From positions 1 to 6,907 of the forward strand of contig JAJZXP010000113.1 in the NCBI GenBank assembly GCA_021806345.1: a stretch of 6,907 bases of DNA, written 5' to 3'. Made by a program: the position numbers and the translations under genes. The stretch comes from Thermoplasmata archaeon (GTDB taxonomy: Archaea; Thermoplasmatota; Thermoplasmata; Thermoplasmatales; Thermoplasmataceae). The notes under the pieces were generated by a model. The model had not been told where the DNA came from, ran no database searches, and worked only from the letters and a program-made list of their open reading frames with translations. Position 1 is the first letter of the stretch; each line of letters opens with the position of its first letter. Positions 1-5,588 of the stretch are shown here, in pieces.

Positions 1-9
1 ATAATCTTT

Positions 10-28
10 TATTATTATATTATATTAC
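10..28 (+). promoter_or_regulatory. Possible TATA-like promoter region of the first gene
   Basis: The first 60 bases are almost entirely A and T, with several overlapping TATA-like stretches (TATTATATTATATT around 14-27). A box here would start a transcript at about 45-50, leaving a short leader that carries the ribosome binding site at 73-82. The surrounding sequence is so AT-rich that the exact box cannot be chosen, so this is a weak call. Confidence 0.3.
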
Positions 29-72
29 AATATCATTTTTTTATTTTTTATTACTACAATTTAAATCAAAAA

Positions 73-82
73 AGGAGATGAT
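73..82 (+). promoter_or_regulatory. Strong Shine-Dalgarno site for the 86-820 gene
   Basis: AGGAGATGAT differs by one base from the ideal complement of the archaeal 16S rRNA tail (GGAGGTGAT) and places GGAG 8 bases before the ATG at 86. It fixes that start. It is the only strong ribosome binding site in the window; the genes at 1597, 2887 and 4688 have TATA-like boxes at leaderless spacing instead. Confidence 0.75.
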
Positions 83-85
83 TCA

Positions 86-820
86 ATGAAAACAAATCCA
101 GGAAAGATATATGGAGATAAATCATTCTCTGTATCCTCTTACAGGATACTCACAGAACTGCACGATGAAGCCGTAAGGTTTGGTATACCTCTTTCGGAAA
201 CACTTACTGAAGCTCTCATTGCCAAGATCCGTGCAAGAGGAGGTTCAGGTATCGAAGCTATGCGCCTTCAGCTTCAGAAAAAGATGGAAGAGCTTGAGCT
301 CCTTAAGAATACAATAAGGGACATTCAGAACAATATAGAACAGGAAGAGGAGAGATTAAGGAAGGTATATGACGCCAGGGAGATCGATCTTACACTGAGA
401 CTTGGTCCGGCATATGTCCTGAGGGAACTCTGCAGACATACTACATTTACCATAATGCCCAGGATAAACAGGATAGAACTGGGGGCTCTGGAACCCGGAA
501 TGAGAATTGTTGAAAGGAAGGAGAACTATGTCCTGGTTGAGACTGATGAAAAGCACATTCTTCCCGATCCCGAGGGATTTCTCAGGAAAATAAATAGCAA
601 CTTTGATCTTGAAATATTGAGAAATGACATAATGAATAACTCCCTCTTCCTTGGATACATTGAAGATTTCAAGCTGAGATATAAAGTCGGAGACTGGAAG
701 ACATACATAGTGGACAGACACGCCGATATCAGGAAATACATTATTGAGGAATTGAATGGAAGCAATTTTGTGAAAAATTCAAAGAAAATAGAACCGACAA
801 CTCTTCAATGTATCTCTTAG
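86..820 (+). CDS. Hypothetical protein with RHH-like N-terminus and coiled coil
   Basis: I do not recognise this 244-residue protein as a named family. Residues about 13-50 (FSVSSYRILTEL, then GIPLSETLTEALIAKI) have the beta strand, helix, turn, helix pattern of ribbon-helix-helix proteins, which bind DNA as dimers in plasmids and viruses. Residues about 57-97 are rich in E, K, L and Q and should form a coiled coil. The remainder (about 105-244) is a mixed alpha/beta region with no motif I can name. There is no signal peptide or membrane segment. The ATG at 86 is well supported by its ribosome binding site. The gene is richer in G+C than the 1597 or 3542 genes and resembles the recombinase gene in codon style, so it may belong to the backbone of a mobile element. 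A role as a DNA-binding regulator or maintenance protein is inference only. Confidence 0.8.
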   Translation: MKTNPGKIYGDKSFSVSSYRILTELHDEAVRFGIPLSETLTEALIAKIRARGGSGIEAMRLQLQKKMEELELLKNTIRDIQNNIEQEEERLRKVYDAREIDLTLRLGPAYVLRELCRHTTFTIMPRINRIELGALEPGMRIVERKENYVLVETDEKHILPDPEGFLRKINSNFDLEILRNDIMNNSLFLGYIEDFKLRYKVGDWKTYIVDRHADIRKYIIEELNGSNFVKNSKKIEPTTLQCIS

Positions 821-853
821 TCATACGATCTAAGGTGAGCCATAGAATAGTAG

Positions 854-949
854 TATTTATTTGAAAATAGGAACAAAAGTTTAGATGATGAAATTATAGA
901 TCAGTTACTAAGGGGGAATTTCAAACTAGGAAGAACAGGAACTGCCTAT
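854..949 (+). pseudogene. Startless coding remnant in frame with the ArdC-like gene
   Basis: The frame of the 950-1462 gene stays open upstream to the TAG at 851 and reads as convincing protein, including GNFKLGRTGTAYVFG directly before the VYDISQT motif. In ArdC-like proteins this stretch belongs to the end of the N-terminal single-stranded-DNA-binding domain. The remnant contains no ATG, GTG or TTG in frame before 950, and stop codons at 836, 848 and 851 block anything further upstream. The simplest reading is that the gene lost its 5' part by deletion or recombination near 820-854. Confidence 0.6.
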
Positions 950-1462
950 GTGTTTGGAACAGGTACAGTGTATGATATATCACAGACCCAGGGCATTCCA
1001 GGAAAGATGAAACCAATTGAAGAGGATGTTAAAGCAACAACCTTGTATAAAACACTGAAAAAGACTGCAAAGGATCATTATACTGTGGAGGAGGAAACAA
1101 TACTGAATGGTGCTCGTGGTTACACTGCACATTCAGGTGAAGGGCAGAAAATCGTTGTGATGAAAATACCCGGGGAAGATGTGAACGTTCTTCATACCCT
1201 GATCCATGAAATGTCCCATGCAAGACTGGAACATCTTTACAGGAAAGATCTTCCCAGAGGTCTGGCGGAATCTGAAGCGGAACTTTCATCTTATCTGGTT
1301 GTAGCGCACTTTGGTTTCGATTTCAAGGATGATTCATCTGCTTACATCAAGGGGTGGCTGGATAGTGCCAAGTCAGAGGGGAAGGATCTGGGAAAGGAAA
1401 ATCTTGACAGGGTAATGAACAATGCAAGATGGCTGATTAATGAGGTATCGGCAATGCTTTAA
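950..1462 (+). CDS. ArdC-like zinc metallopeptidase domain, 5'-truncated
   Basis: The 170-residue product matches the C-terminal half of ArdC/LtrC-like antirestriction proteins, in which an N-terminal ssDNA-binding domain is followed by a zincin metallopeptidase. Visible marks are VYDISQT (7-13), which in full-length relatives closes the N-terminal domain, then GYTAHSG (58-64), the zinc-binding HEMSH (86-90), LPRG (101-104), an acidic ESEAE (107-111) that probably supplies the third zinc ligand, and the family-like ending AYIKGWL (131-137). H86, H90 and the active-site E87 are intact, so this half could be active. The start is a GTG at 950 with no nearby ribosome binding site and no TATA box at leaderless distance. 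Matching protein sequence continues upstream without a start codon, so this is more likely the surviving part of a truncated gene than a complete one. ArdC-type proteins protect incoming plasmid DNA from restriction. Whether this remnant is expressed is unknown. Confidence 0.75.
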   Translation: MFGTGTVYDISQTQGIPGKMKPIEEDVKATTLYKTLKKTAKDHYTVEEETILNGARGYTAHSGEGQKIVVMKIPGEDVNVLHTLIHEMSHARLEHLYRKDLPRGLAESEAELSSYLVVAHFGFDFKDDSSAYIKGWLDSAKSEGKDLGKENLDRVMNNARWLINEVSAML

Positions 1463-1566
1463 GATACTTAATAAAATACATTTGGATTTGTTCAGGAATA
1501 ATTTTGCTGTTGCCGCAATTCTTTTCTAGAATGCAATGGGAATTATGGATATTCTTAGGATAATGC

Positions 1567-1575
1567 TATTATAAA
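1567..1575 (+). promoter_or_regulatory. TATA box for leaderless gene at 1597
   Basis: TATTATAAA is centred about 26 bases before the ATG at 1597, the distance at which archaeal RNA polymerase would start on the A of the start codon. There is no Shine-Dalgarno sequence. A second AT-rich stretch, CTTTATATA at 1588-1596, directly abuts the ATG and would be too close to serve this start. Confidence 0.55.
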
Positions 1576-1596
1576 CAATATCTATAGCTTTATATA

Positions 1597-2541
1597 ATGT
1601 CGCAATTGTTAATCTTAATACTTACAGATATTACTAGCATAGCTGCGGCGTTTATTGCAGCTATTCTCACAGTCCGGAGGGAATATGAAAAAGATATTGG
1701 TGAGAGATATGAGATTAGGGCAGATTTATACAAAAGAGAACACTTCAAAAGGCTTATTGAAATCATTCCTTCGAATAAGGAAATATATGCGATTTTAACA
1801 AACGCTAACTATGGATATACTGGCATTCGCTCTCTAGAGACTCCGGGAATCTCAATTGAAGATAATGAAAAAAGACTGACAATAAAAGTTGAGCAACATT
1901 ATGTAGAAGATGAAGAGCTTACTTCGCATTTTAAATCTTATAATGAACTTGATGCCACGATTGCAGAAGTAAAAATAAAGGAAGAAAATTACAAAGAGAG
2001 GGTATATAAGACACTGAATTCTCTGATGAATGAATTGGCAGAAATTGAAAGCGAAATTGATGGCATAAAATGTGAGGAATCACCATATTCAGCAATGATA
2101 ACGGTTCGAAAAGTCAGTCCCGTCAATATTGCAGATCCAAATTCTGGCAATGTTAGCTATAATAAGCATCAGATTATAAATTGCATAATACAAGGAATAG
2201 AGTTCAGCAAGGAAAGTTTTGTGGATGATGGCACAGGTGTCTTGTCAGATGAATGTCGATTTAGGGTTTTAAGTTATGAAGGAAATAAGAAATTGGAAGT
2301 AGGTCAGCTTGAAATTTTTCTAAAAACATGCCAAAAAATTGCAGATATGTATTCTAACGAATTAAGAGGCTTAGAGGCTGATAGAGATGAGATATTAGAA
2401 ATTTACAAGAAAATATACACAAAATTCATTGAGATAATTCATGCCTTTGAAAGCGGGGTAGCGCTAGAAGGCAGCTGTGATGTATGTAAACGAATAGAAG
2501 ATGGTAAGGAAAAAAGAAAATTAATGGCTTTCGAGAACTGA
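1597..2541 (+). CDS. Membrane-anchored coiled-coil protein of unknown function
   Basis: I do not recognise a family for this 314-residue protein. Residues 3-26 form one hydrophobic segment (LLILILTDITSIAAAFIAAI) followed by RR and a strongly charged region, so it is probably anchored by its N-terminus with the bulk in the cytoplasm. Helical, coiled-coil-like stretches are likely at about 123-158 and 240-282. Between them lies a probable beta-rich region (about 165-235) containing AMITVRKVSPVNI. Near the C-terminus is a CDVC pair (294-297), with other cysteines at 159, 196, 220 and 245. The start is supported by a TATA box at leaderless spacing. Codon use is markedly AT-rich compared with the genes on either side, which suggests separate acquisition. 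An N-terminal membrane helix plus cytoplasmic coiled coil is common in uncharacterised accessory proteins of mobile elements and defence islands, but no specific function can be assigned. Confidence 0.8.
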   Translation: MSQLLILILTDITSIAAAFIAAILTVRREYEKDIGERYEIRADLYKREHFKRLIEIIPSNKEIYAILTNANYGYTGIRSLETPGISIEDNEKRLTIKVEQHYVEDEELTSHFKSYNELDATIAEVKIKEENYKERVYKTLNSLMNELAEIESEIDGIKCEESPYSAMITVRKVSPVNIADPNSGNVSYNKHQIINCIIQGIEFSKESFVDDGTGVLSDECRFRVLSYEGNKKLEVGQLEIFLKTCQKIADMYSNELRGLEADRDEILEIYKKIYTKFIEIIHAFESGVALEGSCDVCKRIEDGKEKRKLMAFEN

Positions 2542-2593
2542 AGCAATGTTGCATAACACTCTGGCTCATATTTTCTTGAAAACATCATGTGTG

Positions 2594-2599
2594 TTTTTT
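2594..2599 (+). terminator. Possible T-rich terminator after the 1597 gene
   Basis: A run of six T residues lies 53 bases after the stop codon of the membrane coiled-coil gene. Archaeal RNA polymerase can terminate on short T-tracts without a hairpin. The run is short and isolated, so the call is weak. Confidence 0.25.
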
Positions 2600-2730
2600 G
2601 CGCAGGGCAAAAGCATATCTAATTATAGAAATGTTCAAACATGTTCATTTCATGAGTTCTTAAAGTCGACGAAATTTTACCCCTGGGTTGTATAAACCAT
2701 AAGTCAAATTTATAAAAGTATAGTTTATTT

Positions 2731-2832
2731 ATTGGTAGGGAAATTATTAGAATGACAAAATCTACATTTTGTCATGTTATGATCCTTCCTTTGCTTCGCT
2801 CTTTATATATTCTGCCATAGGGAGCTACCAAT
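2731..2832. repeat. 8-bp inverted repeat flanking the hairpin
   Basis: ATTGGTAG at 2731-2738 is matched by its reverse complement CTACCAAT at 2825-2832. The pair encloses the perfect hairpin at 2752-2775. Eight-base matches arise by chance in AT-rich DNA, so only the nesting and the position before a recombinase gene make it worth recording. Confidence 0.35.
2752..2775. repeat. Perfect 10-bp inverted repeat with 4-base loop
   Basis: ATGACAAAAT (2752-2761), loop CTAC, then ATTTTGTCAT (2766-2775): all ten pairs match. It lies about 110 bases upstream of the recombinase start and away from that gene's promoter. It could be an operator for a dimeric protein, a recombinase binding site with two half-sites, or an RNA hairpin. 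It lacks a T-tail on the plus strand, so it is not a classic terminator. Confidence 0.65.
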
Positions 2833-2858
2833 TTTTCCTGATGTGTTATTAACAAACC

Positions 2859-2867
2859 TATTTAAAG
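2859..2867 (+). promoter_or_regulatory. TATA box for the leaderless recombinase gene
   Basis: TATTTAAAG is centred 24 bases before the ATG at 2887, preceded by ACAAACC in the usual place of a TFB-recognition element. No Shine-Dalgarno sequence precedes the gene, so a leaderless transcript is likely. The same promoter probably also serves the downstream 3542 gene. Confidence 0.55.
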
Positions 2868-2886
2868 ACCCAGATAATATCATGTT

Positions 2887-3519
2887 ATGCCTATGCCAAT
2901 ACCAAAAAGCATGATGATACAGTCATCCGGAAGGTCTCTCTCAATTGATTTCTTTTCGGATGAGGAGATCCAGCAGATCCTTAATGAAATCTCGGAAAAA
3001 ATTAATGCTGACTTGCGAAGGGCCGACAGGCATAAACGGTATTACCTCCTGGTCAAGTTTCTATACAGGACAGGCGGAAGGATAGATGAAATTCTCATGG
3101 TCAGGCCATCTGATGTCAATCTGGCCACAAATTCAATCAGACTGAAAACACTGAAACAGGGTAAGGACCGGAATGGGGTCCAGAAGGAAAAATACAGGGT
3201 CATACCGCTTCATATTGACCTTAGGGACACCTATATGCAATATCTCCTTGACATGAATATCTCAACAAAATCAGAAGATCCATTATTCCCAATGTCAAGG
3301 CAGGTTGTGGATCTGTATTTTAAGAAGTTACAGGGCAAGCTGGGTTTCAGGATTCACGCGCACAAGTTCAGGCATACCTTTGCAGTCAAGGCCATAATGG
3401 ATAATGTTCCATTGAATGTCCTGCAGCAGTGGCTTGGGCACTCTTCAATATTCACGACAAGCATCTACACGCAGATTACGGGAATGGATACTTCACAGTT
3501 CATGGAGAAAATAAAATAA
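2887..3519 (+). CDS. Short tyrosine recombinase / integrase
   Basis: This enzyme would cut and rejoin DNA through a covalent tyrosine link, as in integration, excision or dimer resolution. Its 210 residues contain the full catalytic set of the phage-integrase family: R65 in TGGRIDEI, a lysine in the beta-hairpin around LKTLKQGK (84-93), H159-x-x-R162 in HKFRHTFA, H185 in QWLGHSS, and the nucleophile Y194 in SIYTQIT. The protein is shorter than Xer/XerA-type recombinases (about 280-300 residues). Only about 45 residues precede the catalytic domain, so a full SAM-like core-binding domain is absent. An in-frame TAA at 2875 rules out an upstream extension. A start at Met3 is also possible, but the TATA spacing favours 2887. 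It is followed after 22 bases by the CBS-HEPN gene, probably on the same transcript. Its codon style resembles the 86 and 950 genes, suggesting a shared mobile-element origin. It could act as an integrase or an invertase. Confidence 0.93.
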   Translation: MPMPIPKSMMIQSSGRSLSIDFFSDEEIQQILNEISEKINADLRRADRHKRYYLLVKFLYRTGGRIDEILMVRPSDVNLATNSIRLKTLKQGKDRNGVQKEKYRVIPLHIDLRDTYMQYLLDMNISTKSEDPLFPMSRQVVDLYFKKLQGKLGFRIHAHKFRHTFAVKAIMDNVPLNVLQQWLGHSSIFTTSIYTQITGMDTSQFMEKIK

Positions 3520-3541
3520 GAAAATAGATATAAGGACAGAT

Positions 3542-4519
3542 ATGGAAGCTAATGATTCTTTGAATAATTTAAAAGATTTACACGAGGAATTTTTGAATAG
3601 CAGTTATTTTACCGCACTCTCCATCATGACACCAAGAGAGGATTGGGTTTACATTGAAAGAAATGGGGAAAATGTAAGTAAAGCTTATAAAAAAGCAACT
3701 AGGATGAACGTATTTAATCTTGTTGTTAAAGACGGGCAAAATGTTTTAGGTTACATTAATGTGAAATACATTAAGCAGGGTGAACATGGATACGACATTG
3801 ATTGGAAGAAGATGGAAAAGACAGTGGACCACACGGTTTCTGGGACTTGCCATCTATTCAAATTACTAAAGAGAATGGTAAAGGACTCAAAACAAGTAGA
3901 AAGGGAGATGAGCCCTTTATATTTCATTCTCCCGTCACAAGCAAATTCCAAGGAACCTATAGGGATTATCTCTTTCTGGGATCTCAACAGAGCTCCCTCC
4001 TATATACTGTCATATCCAATTCTTGTATACCTGGAACACACTCTTATCAATAAAATTCAGAAGTCGCATAAAGATTGGGTTGAACACGAGGATTTGTTGG
4101 CAAGAATCAGGGACGGAGAAAAAAATGGGAAAAATTCAAATAAATACAATAACTTGAAAGAATTCCTAGAAAATCCTAAGGGTGATTATTCGAAACTTTC
4201 TAACTGGTATTTTCCAGAATTAGTATATTTTTACGAAAATGACCCGCATATCGAAACGGACGGGGATGAAATTATAAAAAACCTCATTGAACTTTTGAAG
4301 AAAAATTGGAATAATAATACAAAATTCAGGAATATGATTGCACACACCGTAAACCTAATAGTGGATGGTCAGAAGTTTAGAGAGAATCTGGAGGACTTAG
4401 AGAAAATTTGGGATTACGGGAAGATTGCATTCAGTAACTTCATAAATCCAAAGTTGAGCTATAGCACACCCATAATAACTGAAAGTAATGTTTCCAAAAA
4501 GTCAAAAAATCACCGATAA
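3542..4519 (+). CDS. CBS-like and HEPN-like domain protein, putative RNase effector
   Basis: The 325-residue product has two parts. The N-terminal half reads as a degenerate pair of CBS modules, which usually bind adenosyl ligands: DWVYIERNG (34-42) and FNLVVKDGQNVLGYINV (58-74), then PLYFILP (125-131) and EPIGIISFWDLNRAP (138-152). The second module runs into the helix YPILVYLEHTLINKI, a junction I associate with CBS proteins that carry a HEPN-type C-terminus. The C-terminal half is helical and contains R263-NMIA-H268, the R-x4-H signature of HEPN ribonucleases. HEPN proteins act in toxin-antitoxin, abortive infection and CRISPR systems, cutting RNA as dimers. Here the CBS part could sense a nucleotide and control the HEPN part, but this is inference. 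The gene starts 22 bases after the recombinase stop, with AAGGA at 3532-3536 as a modest ribosome binding site, so co-transcription is likely. No separate antitoxin is evident. It is much more AT-rich than the recombinase gene. Confidence 0.8.
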   Translation: MEANDSLNNLKDLHEEFLNSSYFTALSIMTPREDWVYIERNGENVSKAYKKATRMNVFNLVVKDGQNVLGYINVKYIKQGEHGYDIDWKKMEKTVDHTVSGTCHLFKLLKRMVKDSKQVEREMSPLYFILPSQANSKEPIGIISFWDLNRAPSYILSYPILVYLEHTLINKIQKSHKDWVEHEDLLARIRDGEKNGKNSNKYNNLKEFLENPKGDYSKLSNWYFPELVYFYENDPHIETDGDEIIKNLIELLKKNWNNNTKFRNMIAHTVNLIVDGQKFRENLEDLEKIWDYGKIAFSNFINPKLSYSTPIITESNVSKKSKNHR

Positions 4520-4660
4520 CAAGAGATCAACCGTGCATGGGATCCTCAAATCTCTGTCCGAAAAACCTACCCCTGAAAACTGACTTATTTATTTATATAC
4601 CCCCTACCCTTGATTTCAGTGTTCAAAAAATAGCTCTCTTTCGAACGTACAGGACAAAAT

Positions 4661-4668
4661 CTATAAAG
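4661..4668 (+). promoter_or_regulatory. TATA box for leaderless gene at 4688
   Basis: CTATAAAG is centred about 23 bases before the ATG at 4688, and no Shine-Dalgarno sequence is present. This favours 4688 over the ATG at 4684, whose frame ends after six codons. Another TATA-like stretch, TTTATATA at 4592-4599, lies further upstream with no start codon at the right distance. Confidence 0.5.
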
Positions 4669-4687
4669 CAAATTTAACATATTATGC

Positions 4688-5278
4688 ATGATAAGAATGT
4701 GTAAAATTGTTTATGAGGCTTTTACAAGGAGTGGTGTGAAATTCGAGTTTAACTTTACTATCAACGATTATTCCTTCAGTCAATTTGGTCCTGATCGGCA
4801 GAAGCTAATGCCGTCGTCCATTACCTTAGTAGATACACAAAAGAGTTCAAACTCTCACTGGGCCATTCTGCAAGCCTTCCAAGAGAACGTGCAAGGGCAT
4901 AACAATGAACTTCTAGTGGATAATATTTGTTCTACAAAGCATAAATGCGGTTCTAAATATGAATTTAAGAAACAACCTCCATTTTACACATCATATCTAG
5001 TTGGAAGTTTTTCCGATAGGCCAACCTATGACTGCTCTTATGACGGCAATATAATGTTTTATACCATATTATCTGAAATGGAAGGTGATGTTCTCCAAGA
5101 TACAGATTCTTTGTTCCGTTGCAAATATTATTGCTCAAAAGGTTTCAAATGGGGTCTGGAAAGAAAAGAATCTAAGGTTAGATCATTACCGGTCAAAAAA
5201 ATGGAAAGAAATGAAATAGACAAAATCTTAGAGGTTTTTCGTGCGCATTATCCTTGTGCGGTTTTTGTGTCTTGCTAA
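4688..5278 (+). CDS. Hypothetical cysteine-containing protein
   Basis: I do not recognise this 196-residue protein. It has no membrane segment, signal peptide or coiled coil. The N-terminal part alternates hydrophobic and polar residues (VKFEFNFTIND, about 17-27) in a way that suggests beta strands. C81 and C87 (CSTKHKC) together with C145 and C149 (CKYYC) could form a zinc or disulfide site; other cysteines are at 5, 116, 190 and 196. A charged helix is likely at about 170-187 (KKMERNEIDKILEVFRAH). The gene is AT-rich, has its own promoter with leaderless spacing, and is the last plus-strand gene before the converging minus-strand operon. The open frame of this length with a well-placed promoter supports a real gene, but no function is assigned. 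Confidence 0.65.
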   Translation: MIRMCKIVYEAFTRSGVKFEFNFTINDYSFSQFGPDRQKLMPSSITLVDTQKSSNSHWAILQAFQENVQGHNNELLVDNICSTKHKCGSKYEFKKQPPFYTSYLVGSFSDRPTYDCSYDGNIMFYTILSEMEGDVLQDTDSLFRCKYYCSKGFKWGLERKESKVRSLPVKKMERNEIDKILEVFRAHYPCAVFVSC

Positions 5279-5420
5279 TAAGTATTTTCCGATATCAAGT
5301 TTAGCTCGTGTTGCCAAAGTTGCTGAAGCTTAGGTATACTTTTCTTAGAATTCAGTCAAACTTCTGTACACTATCACAATATCCGCGCACATCCTTTTAA
5401 GAATAGAAGCATTTTAAGAT

Positions 5421-5428
5421 ATATAAAT
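5421..5428 (+). promoter_or_regulatory. Possible orphan TATA box
   Basis: ATATAAAT at 5421-5428 within an AT-rich run would place a plus-strand start at about 5446-5450, inside the 16-bp palindrome. No gene follows on that strand; any transcript would run antisense into the end of the 5589-6623 gene. It may simply be AT-rich sequence. Confidence 0.25.
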
Positions 5429-5440
5429 AAATATTACGTA

Positions 5441-5456
5441 TTAAATCATGATTTAA
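5441..5456. repeat. Perfect 16-bp palindrome
   Basis: TTAAATCATGATTTAA is identical to its reverse complement over all 16 bases. Such a site can bind a dimeric regulator. Its position where a transcript from the box at 5421-5428 would begin would suit repression, but no regulated gene is visible. Confidence 0.55.
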
Positions 5457-5476
5457 CTGGTGCTGCAAATGTTCTG

Positions 5477-5484
5477 AAAAAAAA
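5477..5484 (-). terminator. T8 tract, possible terminator of the minus-strand operon
   Basis: On the minus strand this is a run of eight T residues about 105 bases after the stop codon of the PUA-like/AlbA_2 gene. T-tracts are sufficient for termination by archaeal RNA polymerase. It is the longest T-run on that strand downstream of the operon. Confidence 0.4.
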
Positions 5485-5588
5485 TATTTGGTAGCTTTGA
5501 TCTAAAGTAGAAAGAAGCGAATTGAATCCGATAGAGAGGATGTGTTTGCTGTTTATACATAGCGCCCCTCTTTTCTGACTTTGTGCTT

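Larger units (their letters stand above)
2542..2886. other. 345-base non-coding region upstream of the recombinase
   Basis: No open frame longer than about 20 codons with a plausible start is seen on either strand. The stretch holds a T-run (2594-2599), a 7-bp direct repeat ATGTTCA at 2631-2637 and 2641-2647 (one helical turn apart), a perfect hairpin (2752-2775) inside a wider 8-bp inverted repeat (2731-2738 and 2825-2832), and the recombinase promoter (2859-2867). Clustered repeats next to a tyrosine recombinase gene are compatible with an attachment or regulatory site, but no duplicated core is visible in the window. Confidence 0.6.
5279..5588. other. 310-base gap between converging genes
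   Basis: No credible open frame occurs on either strand; the ATGs on the plus strand are followed by stops within about a dozen codons. The stretch contains a TATA-like box (5421-5428), a perfect 16-bp palindrome (5441-5456) and an A8 run (5477-5484) that reads as T8 on the minus strand. No tRNA-like fold or repeat array was seen. Confidence 0.6.

Noticed and set aside
356..765. Two overlapping open frames on the minus strand
   Set aside because: They lie opposite the 86-820 gene, have no promoter or ribosome binding site, and read as low-complexity shadow protein. The plus-strand gene has a strong ribosome binding site.
1029..1289. Open frame on the minus strand
   Set aside because: It is antisense to the metallopeptidase domain, whose zinc-site and family motifs show that the plus strand is coding.
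1518..1540. Imperfect stem GCAATTCT...AGAATGC downstream of the metallopeptidase gene
   Set aside because: The arms contain a mismatch or bulge, the loop is short and T-rich, and no T-run follows; chance pairing is likely.
2542..2886. tRNA gene or CRISPR array in the intergenic region
   Set aside because: No cloverleaf arms or T-loop consensus were seen, and the repeats present are single short pairs, not regularly spaced units.
3751..4053. Open frames on both strands inside the CBS-HEPN gene
   Set aside because: They overlap a long gene with recognisable domains in another frame and have no start signals of their own.
3542..4519. Toxin-antitoxin pair around the HEPN-like gene
   Set aside because: HEPN toxins are often paired with a small nucleotidyltransferase or similar partner; neither neighbour shows such a domain.
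4522..4555. AGAGAT / ATCTCT inverted repeat after the CBS-HEPN gene
   Set aside because: Only six pairs with a 22-base loop and no T-tail; too weak to call a terminator.
4684..4704. ATG at 4684 as the start of the 4688 gene
   Set aside because: Its frame ends after six codons; the ATG at 4688 opens the long frame and has a TATA box at proper distance.
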